Shown: one piece after another, positions 20,813 through 26,471 of the stretch | Layout of the letters: every line of letters begins with the position of its first letter | Position numbering within the stretch: the stretch's first letter is position 1 | Virus record (IMG/VR): IMGVR_UViG_3300025120_000457 | Span: 1-26,471 of that record | Reading direction: 5' to 3' (one strand) | Source of the DNA: a virus | Length of the DNA: 26,471 nt | The notes under the pieces: generated by a model | Seen by the model: only the letters and a program-made list of their open reading frames with translations | Databases searched by the model: none | What the model was told of the DNA's origin: nothing | Translations under genes and position numbers: made by a program

Positions 20813-23800
20813 ATGGCATTATCATCACCAGGTGTTGAGGTTAAAGTAATTGACGAGAGTTTTTACACGCCCAGCGAACCAGGCACCGTACCAATGATAT
20901 TTGTTGCTACCGCACAAAATAAACAAAACGGCGGTGGAACTGGTACAGCACCAGGGACAACAGCGGCAAATGCAGGTAAACCTTTCTTGGTTACCTCACA
21001 AAGAGATTTAGTAGAAACATTCGGCGAACCATCATTTTATACGGATTCAAACAACAATCCGATACATGGAGGTGAACTTAATGAATATGGATTACAAGCG
21101 GCTTACTCATTATTAGGCGTAAGCAATAGAGCATATGTTGTTAGAGCAGGAATTGATCTTGCAGGATTGACAGCAAGTGCAGACGCTCCAACTAGTGCTC
21201 CAGCAAATGGAACATATTGGGTAGATACAGCAAACACTATCTACGGTGTGTCTGAATGGAATTCAGCGGCAGTAACTACAACTGGCGGACAGTCATTTAG
21301 TTACAAAGCCCCAACAATTATTACTGACGTAACAAAACTAGTTGGCGGTGTAGCAACAGGTGTACCTAAAACATCAGTAGGTGCAGTTGGTGATTATGCT
21401 ATCACAGCGGCAAGTACACTACACAAACTATACTACAAAAATGAAAGTGGTACTTGGGTTGAAGTAGGAACTGGCGCATGGAAAGCAAGTTGGTCTACAG
21501 TATCAGGTACTGCTGGCGCAACAACAACTTCAGGGTTGAACTTTACTATTAACAGTACAACAGTAACAGCAAACGCAACATCTGCAACAGCATTAGCAGG
21601 AGTAATTAACGGCTTGAGTATTTCAGGCGTAACTGCAACAGTTGAAGCGGCTAACGATATATTAAGATTACACTCAACAGGTGTTAACATTGTGATAGCA
21701 GAAGGCACAGGCGCTATGGGCGACATGGGTCTTTCAGCAGGAACATATGCGGCACCGGCGTTGAATATTGCCCCTCATACAAGTGTTCCCGAGTTTGGTT
21801 CAGGCGATACAACTCCACGCCCATCAGGAAGTATTTGGGTAAAAACTACTTCACCAAACAAAGGTGCTAAGTGGGCTATCAAAGCATGGAATAGTGCTAC
21901 ATCATTATGGGACACAAAAGATGTTTCAATTTTTAGTACACCCCAAGCGGCTTTAGCAACTCTTGATAAAACAGGCGGCGGTGCTAATTTAGCAATGAGT
22001 TCACTTTTCGTTAAATCAAATGATGCAGAAGCAAGTGACTTAGTTGCTAACTTCAAAGTGTACAAACGTAATGCAACTGGTGCAACATCAATTACATCAA
22101 GTGCAATTACTACACAAGCATCAAGTGGTTCAATTTCATTTACACTACAAGAGTCAATTGTTGGTAGTGCAACACTAGCAAGTGCAGTAACCATTACTGG
22201 AACAGCAGGTGGCGCGGCAACTGATGCAGACGTAATTGCAGGTGCAATTAATAATGCGGCAATGACAAATGTAAGTGCAAGTGTTGACAGTTCAAACAGA
22301 GTTGTAATTTCACACTCAAAAGGTGGCGAGATTAGAATTAAAGACACAAGCGGACATTTAGCAGAAATTGGTTTTAGTACAGCAAACACTACAAACTTAT
22401 ATGTGGCACCAGCAGGAGATACTGCTAGTGACTTTGTTGCTTCAAATTGGAAAGTGTTAACTGCAACTAACGGAGCAACTGCTCCAACAGCATTAGCAAC
22501 AGATGGTACATTATGGTACAATTCGGTTGTTGATGAAGCAGACATTATGGTACATAATGGTACAACTTGGGTAGGATATTTAGATTCAACAAGTCCGTAT
22601 TACAGTGCTAGTGCAGGTGATCAAACTGATCCAGCAGGACCAATTGTAAGTGCTACTGAACCTTTAGCGGCAACAGGACAATCAGATGGAACTGGTCTTA
22701 AAGATGGTGACATTTGGATTAACACTACAAACATTGGTAAGTATCCAGAGATTTATCGCTGGTCACATGCTAAACAACTTTGGGTGTTACTAGATTCAAG
22801 TGATCAAACAACACAAGACGGTGTACTGTTTGGAGATGCACGTTGGTCAACAGCAGGTGCTAACAGTAAAGAAGCAACTATTGCTGACTTACTAGCAAGC
22901 AACTTCTTAGACTTTGATGCTCCAGACCCAGCACTATATCCAAAAGGTATGATATTGTTTAATACACGTAGAAGTGGTTTTAACGTTAAGAAATTTGTAC
23001 GCAATGCAATTGATACAAATGCAAATAACGATAGAATGGGTGTTTCAGTACCAATGTCAAGTTACTATCCACACAGATGGAAAACTGAGTCAGCAAATAA
23101 TGCAGACGGTTCAGGTAAGTTTGGTCAATCGGCGCAGAGAGCAGTTGTTGTACAAGCAATGCAAGCAATGATTAACAGCAACCAAGATATTAGAGATGAT
23201 GAGTCCAGAATCTTTAACTTACTGGCGGCACCAGGATATCCAGAACTAATCGGTGAAATGATTACACTAAATTTTGACAGAGGCTTAACAGCATTTGTTG
23301 TAGGTGATTCACCAGCAACACTAGATTCAAGTGCTACATCAATTAACGAATGGGGCACAAACGTTGCTCTTGCAGTTGAAGATAATGCAGACGGTCTAGT
23401 AAGTAGGGATGAATACTTAGGTGTTTATTATCCATGGGGATTCACAAGTGATAATGCAGGCAACAACGTTGTTGTTCCGCCAAGTCACATGATGCTACGA
23501 ACTATTGCACTAAGCGATCAAGTTTCGTTTCCATGGTTTGCTCCAGCAGGTACAAGACGTGGTGGAATTACTAACGCAACAGCAACAGGGTATATTGATA
23601 GTGAAGGCGAATTTACTTCAATTGCACTAAACGAAGGACAACGTGATACGTTGTTTGGTATTAGTGTAAATCCAATTACGTTTATTACAGGTGCAGGACT
23701 TGTTTGTTTTGGTCAGAAAACTAGAGCAAAAAATGCAAGTGCATTAGATAGAGTAAACGTAGCAAGACTTGTTATATACATGCGTAGCCAACTTAATAAA

Positions 23801-24064
23801 CTTGCTAAGCCTTATATCTTTGAGCCAAATGATAAAATCACACGTGATGAGATCAAAAATGCGGCAGAAAGTTTAATGCTTGAGTTAGTTGGTAGTAGAG
23901 CACTATATGACTACATTGTAGTATGTGATGAATCTAACAATACTCCTAGTAGAATTGATAGAAACGAACTATACTTAGACATTGCAATTGAACCAGTTAA
24001 GGCAGTAGAATTTATTTACATTCCATTACGCCTTAAGAATACAGGGGAAATTGCAGGATTATAA
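20813..24064 (+). CDS. gp18: Contractile tail sheath protein, T4 gp18-like
   Basis: The sheath forms the contractile outer tube. The N-terminal about 115 residues (SSPGVEVKVID, VPMIFVATAQNK, VTSQRDLVETFGEP, YGLQAAYSLLGVSNRAYVVRAG) and the C-terminal about 380 residues are the conserved gp18 core. The C-terminal part includes FNTRRSGFNVKKF, YYPWGFTSD, PPSHMMLR, WFAPAG-RRG and the final NKLAKPYIFEPND / EPVKAVEFIYIPLRL. At 1083 residues it is far longer than T4 gp18 (659). The extra length is a central region (about residues 120-700) with four 'G-x-x-W-x-(D/N/K)-T' modules and two copies of an IN-like beta unit. In contractile sheaths such central domains project outwards, so this one probably decorates the tail surface. 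The gene has its own late promoter and a strong ribosome-binding site. Confidence 0.95.
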   Translation: MALSSPGVEVKVIDESFYTPSEPGTVPMIFVATAQNKQNGGGTGTAPGTTAANAGKPFLVTSQRDLVETFGEPSFYTDSNNNPIHGGELNEYGLQAAYSLLGVSNRAYVVRAGIDLAGLTASADAPTSAPANGTYWVDTANTIYGVSEWNSAAVTTTGGQSFSYKAPTIITDVTKLVGGVATGVPKTSVGAVGDYAITAASTLHKLYYKNESGTWVEVGTGAWKASWSTVSGTAGATTTSGLNFTINSTTVTANATSATALAGVINGLSISGVTATVEAANDILRLHSTGVNIVIAEGTGAMGDMGLSAGTYAAPALNIAPHTSVPEFGSGDTTPRPSGSIWVKTTSPNKGAKWAIKAWNSATSLWDTKDVSIFSTPQAALATLDKTGGGANLAMSSLFVKSNDAEASDLVANFKVYKRNATGATSITSSAITTQASSGSISFTLQESIVGSATLASAVTITGTAGGAATDADVIAGAINNAAMTNVSASVDSSNRVVISHSKGGEIRIKDTSGHLAEIGFSTANTTNLYVAPAGDTASDFVASNWKVLTATNGATAPTALATDGTLWYNSVVDEADIMVHNGTTWVGYLDSTSPYYSASAGDQTDPAGPIVSATEPLAATGQSDGTGLKDGDIWINTTNIGKYPEIYRWSHAKQLWVLLDSSDQTTQDGVLFGDARWSTAGANSKEATIADLLASNFLDFDAPDPALYPKGMILFNTRRSGFNVKKFVRNAIDTNANNDRMGVSVPMSSYYPHRWKTESANNADGSGKFGQSAQRAVVVQAMQAMINSNQDIRDDESRIFNLLAAPGYPELIGEMITLNFDRGLTAFVVGDSPATLDSSATSINEWGTNVALAVEDNADGLVSRDEYLGVYYPWGFTSDNAGNNVVVPPSHMMLRTIALSDQVSFPWFAPAGTRRGGITNATATGYIDSEGEFTSIALNEGQRDTLFGISVNPITFITGAGLVCFGQKTRAKNASALDRVNVARLVIYMRSQLNKLAKPYIFEPNDKITRDEIKNAAESLMLELVGSRALYDYIVVCDESNNTPSRIDRNELYLDIAIEPVKAVEFIYIPLRLKNTGEIAGL
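21520..22385 (+). repeat. Duplicated beta unit inside the sheath's variable domain
   Basis: Two protein segments, about 21530-21745 and 22165-22380, align along their length. Each has an F/VTI start, then T-A-T-A--A/G-INGL or INNA, then V-A-VE/VD, then LRLHS or VVISHS, then IxxxxG and a closing MGLS or IGFS. Between and around them are four 'G-T/S/D-x-W-V/Y/I' modules. This looks like an internal duplication of a surface-exposed domain. Confidence 0.75.
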
Positions 24065-24074
24065 TTCATAAAAT

Positions 24075-24096
24075 GAGCCCCTGAAATATGGGGCTC
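24075..24096 (+). terminator. Hairpin after gp18 (terminator-like, weak U tract)
   Basis: A perfect 7-bp GC-rich stem GAGCCCC / GGGGCTC encloses an 8-base loop, starting 11 bases after the sheath stop codon. It is followed by GTTAATGA rather than a run of T, so it is a poor intrinsic terminator. It may instead protect the 3' end of the abundant sheath message or attenuate readthrough. The gp19 late promoter begins 7 bases later. Confidence 0.6.
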
Positions 24097-24102
24097 GTTA
24101 AT

Positions 24103-24110
24103 GATAAATA
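24103..24110 (+). promoter_or_regulatory. T4-type late promoter box for gp19
   Basis: GATAAATA with predicted start near 24116, then AGGAG (24119-24123) 9 bases before the gp19 ATG. The leader is about 17 bases. It sits directly after the gp18 hairpin, so gp19 can be expressed independently of the sheath. Confidence 0.82.
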
Positions 24111-24132
24111 CTTGTAACAGGAGCAAACAGAT

Positions 24133-24762
24133 ATGGCAATTTCAACACTCTCAAAAATTACAGTACCACTAGCGAGCGACGCGAGTTCATCAACACAAGG
24201 TTTGTTGATGCCAAAACTACAGTATCGTTTTAGAGTGACACTTGAGAACTTTGGTGTAAGCACACCAACAACAGAACTAACAAAACAGGTAATTGATGTA
24301 ACACGCCCTACAGTAAACTTTGAGGAATTAGAAATTCCAGTTTACAACAGTAGAGCATACCTAGCAGGAAGACCTACTTGGGAACCAATTACATTAAACT
24401 TAAGAGAAGACGTTAACAACAGTGTACAAAAACTAGTTGGCGAACAACTTCAGAAACAATTTGACTTTTTCGAACAGTCAAGTGCGGCATCAGGTATTGA
24501 TTACAAATACACAACACGTATTGAAATCTTAGATGGTGGTAATGGTGCAAACACACCAAATGTACTAGAAACATTCGAGTTATACGGTTGCTTTATCCAA
24601 AATGCAAACTATAACACACTAGCATATAGTTCAAATGAACCAGTAACTATTTCATTAGCAATGCGTTACGACAATGCTATCCAAACACCAGTTGGTGAAG
24701 GAATTGGAACAGCAGTAGGTAGAACTATTAACAGTCTAGTAACAGGCGGCGGCGGAATATAG
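24133..24762 (+). CDS. gp19: Tail tube protein, T4 gp19-like
   Basis: gp19 polymerises into the inner tube through which DNA passes. The 209-residue protein shows the family pattern: LMPKLQYRFRVTLENFG near residue 25-42, TKQVIDVTRPTVNFEELEIPVYNSRAYLAG (about 50-78), and the 'WEPITLNLREDVNNSVQKLV..QL.KQFDF' block. It then shows 'YKYTTRIEILDGG', 'VLETFELYGCFIQNANYNTLAYSSNEPVTISLAMRYDNA' and a glycine-rich C-terminus. The length is close to that of marine T4-like tube proteins and a little longer than T4's 163. It is flanked by its own late promoter and a strong terminator, forming a one-gene late unit, which suits a highly expressed structural protein. Confidence 0.93.
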   Translation: MAISTLSKITVPLASDASSSTQGLLMPKLQYRFRVTLENFGVSTPTTELTKQVIDVTRPTVNFEELEIPVYNSRAYLAGRPTWEPITLNLREDVNNSVQKLVGEQLQKQFDFFEQSSAASGIDYKYTTRIEILDGGNGANTPNVLETFELYGCFIQNANYNTLAYSSNEPVTISLAMRYDNAIQTPVGEGIGTAVGRTINSLVTGGGGI

Positions 24763-24795
24763 TAAAGCCGTAATATTGCCATAGTATTGAAAAAG

Positions 24796-24826
24796 AGGGT
24801 GGCTTAGGTCACCCTTTTTTATTTTA
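24796..24826 (+). terminator. Rho-independent terminator after gp19
   Basis: A 6-bp stem AGGGTG / CACCCT (24796-24801 and 24810-24815) with an 8-base loop can be extended by A-U pairs from the AAAA before it. It is followed by six T and then ATTTTAT. It lies 34 bases after the gp19 stop and is the only classical intrinsic terminator in the window. Confidence 0.88.
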
Positions 24827-24845
24827 TACGCACTTTTCTTTTAAG

Positions 24846-24853
24846 GATAAATA
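24846..24853 (+). promoter_or_regulatory. T4-type late promoter box overlapping the leader of the baseplate gene
   Basis: GATAAATA ends only five bases before the ATG at 24859. With the box at -13 to -6 the start of transcription is exactly the A of the ATG. The AAGGA at 24843-24847 resembles a ribosome-binding site but lies upstream of the predicted start, so it would be absent from a transcript made from this promoter. Confidence 0.75.
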
Positions 24854-24858
24854 TTTAC

Positions 24859-26025
24859 ATGGCCAACATACTTAACGGATTCTTAAATAATGTTTTACAG
24901 GGTGCAACAAATCCTGGTGGTAATTTAAAAGATTATCAACATGCCGCAAGACTATTTACAGACGATGGCATGCGTCTTGCTCCCAAGACTAAATTCCTTT
25001 ATCATTGTGTCTTTGAATTAAGTCCTGAAGCACAAAAAGTTATACCCCAGTTAGATCAAAGACATAAACAAGAAATCAATATGCTTGTTAAGTCAGCAGA
25101 TTTACCTAAGTTTAGTATTCAAACTTCAACTAAAAATATGTATAATCGTAAAAAGAATTTACAAACTAGTATTGAATATGATCCAGTGAACATTACATTC
25201 CATGATGATAATATGGGATTAACTACAACATTGATGGAAGCATATTATAGATATTATTTTAGAGATGGAAATTATAACGATGATGGTATTAATCCTCCTT
25301 ATAATCCTCGTAACACATATACAGATCCAATTTCACAAAATTATAGATATGGTTTAGACAATGATCATAAAACACCTTTCTTTAATAAAATTACAATTTA
25401 CCAAATGGCTAGACACGAATATCTAGGGTATACATTAGTTAATCCTATGATTACAGGTCTAACACATGATCAAATGGATAGCATGGATAATGCTACACCT
25501 TCTCAAAATCAAATAAGCATTGCATATGAAGCAGTATATTATAGTAGAGGTGCAACAGGCGAAAACAGTCCAAAAGGATTTGCTACAACACACTATGATA
25601 AAACACCTAGTCCATTAGGTCTTGCTGGCGGAGGCACTAGTAGTTTATTCGGTGGTGGTGGAGTACTTGGTGGTATTAGTAGTGTACTTGGTGATATTGC
25701 AGGCGGCCAATTTAATCTTGGTACAGCATTAACTGCATTTAACACATTTAAAAATGCAAAATCATTATCAAAAGAAGGCTTACGTGAAGAAGGGTTTAAT
25801 ATTTTAAAAAGTACAATTACAAATATAGGAAGAGAAAATGTAGGTGGACTTAGTAATATTAGTATTCCTAAATCATCAGGCAATGGTGGTAATACATCGA
25901 TAACAAATACAAATGGCGGAGCAGTTGATACTGGTGCATTAATATATGGACAAAGAGTAAACCAGGCATCAGGCAATTCTACTGCCGGAACTACATTACA
26001 ATCACAAAGAAATGGACCAAGATGA
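24859..26025 (+). CDS. Tail-tube-fold baseplate protein (gp54/gp48-like tube initiator, tentative)
   Basis: A 388-residue protein. Residues about 40-250 have the layout of a tail-tube-like domain: 'PKTKFLYHCVFEL' strand, 'INMLVKSADLPKFSIQT' (the 'VKSADLP' turn is typical of tube proteins and T4 gp54), and 'IEYDPVNITFHDD...TTLMEAYYRYYF'. These are followed by 'ITIYQMARHEYLGYTLVNPMITGLTHDQMD' and 'NQISIAYEAVYYSRG'. The remaining about 130 residues are Gly/Ser/Asn-rich and probably flexible. Its position directly after gp19 and before gp4 fits a baseplate or tube-nucleating role. I cannot separate gp54-like from gp48-like, and a general virion protein is possible. It has its own late promoter, after a terminator, with a predicted leaderless start. 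It overlaps the next gene by ATGA. Confidence 0.72.
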   Translation: MANILNGFLNNVLQGATNPGGNLKDYQHAARLFTDDGMRLAPKTKFLYHCVFELSPEAQKVIPQLDQRHKQEINMLVKSADLPKFSIQTSTKNMYNRKKNLQTSIEYDPVNITFHDDNMGLTTTLMEAYYRYYFRDGNYNDDGINPPYNPRNTYTDPISQNYRYGLDNDHKTPFFNKITIYQMARHEYLGYTLVNPMITGLTHDQMDSMDNATPSQNQISIAYEAVYYSRGATGENSPKGFATTHYDKTPSPLGLAGGGTSSLFGGGGVLGGISSVLGDIAGGQFNLGTALTAFNTFKNAKSLSKEGLREEGFNILKSTITNIGRENVGGLSNISIPKSSGNGGNTSITNTNGGAVDTGALIYGQRVNQASGNSTAGTTLQSQRNGPR

Positions 26026-26387
26026 GTAGTACAGTTAAAATAGAACCAGTTGATAGTTCAGCAGAAATGAAAGAGTTTTTTAACAAATATTTTGTAGATC
26101 CAATATCGTATAATGCTACACAAGTTGATTCAGTTGTAGGATTTTTTCTTAAAAGAGGTTTTGAAGAAACATCAGCAACAGGTGTTGCAACAGTACTTTT
26201 ACAACAAGCAAAAATTGATAATGTTAATGTGTTTACATTGCTTGATACACTAAAAGGATTAACCGATGTACAAATTAGTAGTTTGGTTGGAGAAATTGTA
26301 AACTATAATAGATCTAAAGTTAGTGTAATAGGATTTAAAATAACCGACATTGTTACAAAACAAGAATCACGTAATATAGTGGTATAG
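26022..26387 (+). CDS. Small conserved virion-associated protein, function unknown
   Basis: A 121-residue, mostly alpha-helical soluble protein with no membrane segment. The central part (about residues 35-100) alternates helices: VDSVVGFFLKRGFEET, ATVLLQQAKIDNVNVFTLLDTLKGL, VQISSLVGEIVNYNR. A short beta C-terminus ends in NIVV. The start overlaps the baseplate-like gene by ATGA and gp4 starts 4 bases after its stop, so it lies within a late tail/head-completion operon. From memory, similar proteins occur at this spot in T4-like marine phages, but no function is known to me. It does not resemble T4 gp53 or gp25 in length or motifs. Confidence 0.85.
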   Translation: MSSTVKIEPVDSSAEMKEFFNKYFVDPISYNATQVDSVVGFFLKRGFEETSATGVATVLLQQAKIDNVNVFTLLDTLKGLTDVQISSLVGEIVNYNRSKVSVIGFKITDIVTKQESRNIVV

Positions 26388-26391
26388 ATCC

Positions 26392-26471
26392 ATGGGACGC
26401 TTTGCTCAGGGAAAATATAATCTAAAGAATCCAGACAAGTATATAGGTAATAGAACTCCTACTTATAGAAG
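26392..26471 (+). CDS. gp4: Head completion protein, T4 gp4-like (3' end outside window)
   Basis: Twenty-six codons are visible before the window ends: MGRFAQGKYNLKNPDKYIGN then RTPTYR. This N-terminus matches the 'K-x-NP-x-KY-x-GN-x-x-P-x-YRSSWE' start of phage head completion protein gp4 (gp50/gp4), which stabilises filled heads. The ATG at 26392 follows the preceding stop by 4 bases, and no strong ribosome-binding site is seen. Assignment rests on a short but characteristic stretch. Confidence 0.75.
   Translation, partial: MGRFAQGKYNLKNPDKYIGNRTPTYR

Noticed and set aside
21775-22545. A 256-codon open frame on the minus strand inside the sheath gene
   Set aside because: It lies wholly within the well-supported gp18 frame, has low-complexity Val/Ala/Leu/Ser composition typical of antisense of Thr/Ala/Ser-rich beta proteins, and has no promoter or ribosome-binding site.
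25593-25976. A 127-codon minus-strand open frame rich in Pro/Leu/Val
   Set aside because: It is antisense to the Gly/Ser/Asn-rich tail of the baseplate-like protein; the composition is what the complement of such sequence gives.
1-26471. tRNA genes, integrase or attachment sites
   Set aside because: I found no cloverleaf-like segments in the very short non-coding gaps and no integrase; every gap is under about 110 bases.

Overview
This window is a late-gene and host-interaction segment of a tailed phage of the T4-like marine myovirus type (relatives infect SAR11/Pelagibacter and marine cyanobacteria). The evidence is a set of T4-type virion genes recognised from their protein sequences: neck protein gp13, neck protein gp14, tail terminator gp15, tail sheath gp18, tail tube gp19, a tail-tube-fold baseplate protein and the start of head-completion protein gp4. 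In addition, seven T4-type late promoter boxes ((G/T)ATAAATA) lie just upstream of virion genes. The DNA is AT-rich with almost no intergenic space. No photosynthesis genes, tRNAs or integrase are present, so the host cannot be decided from this window; a SAR11-type or picocyanobacterial host are both possible.

Layout: (1) 1-10522, plus strand: a carbamoyltransferase cut by the window edge, a small conserved virion-like protein, a 311-residue fibre/structural protein and a 2474-residue fibre-like protein with eight tandem beta-rich repeats. (2) 10513-17715, minus strand: read 5' to 3', gp14, gp15, a Nudix hydrolase, then a tightly overlapping six-gene cluster: hldE-like, hldD-like, a 2OG-Fe(II) dioxygenase, a cupin, a gmhB-like phosphatase and a second, prolyl-hydroxylase-like 2OG dioxygenase. 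(3) 17771-20427, plus strand: gp13, two tandemly duplicated 2OG dioxygenases and a deoxynucleoside monophosphate kinase (T4 gp1-like). (4) 20372-20707, minus strand: a small HNH endonuclease. (5) 20813-26471, plus strand: gp18, gp19, a tube-like baseplate protein, a small conserved protein and the start of gp4.

How the genes work together: three of the four enzymatic functions that turn sedoheptulose-7-phosphate into ADP-L-glycero-D-manno-heptose are encoded side by side (HldE kinase/adenylyltransferase, GmhB-like phosphatase, HldD epimerase). The isomerase GmhA is not in the window. With a carbamoyltransferase, a cupin, four 2OG dioxygenases and very large fibre proteins, the region looks devoted to sugar and surface chemistry together with building the tail. 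Whether the sugar goes onto the host envelope or onto the virion is not decided by the sequence.

Regulation is unusually legible. Two almost identical sigma70-type promoters (TTGACA-17 bp-TATTAT) precede hldE and the first tandem 2OG dioxygenase. Late boxes precede the virion genes, including a back-to-back divergent pair between gp14 and gp13. At four genes the promoter is so close to the ATG that the transcript is predicted to start at or within a base of the start codon, i.e. to be leaderless. The window also appears to contain no GCAGC/GCTGC pentamer at all, while GCGGC/GCCGC are common.
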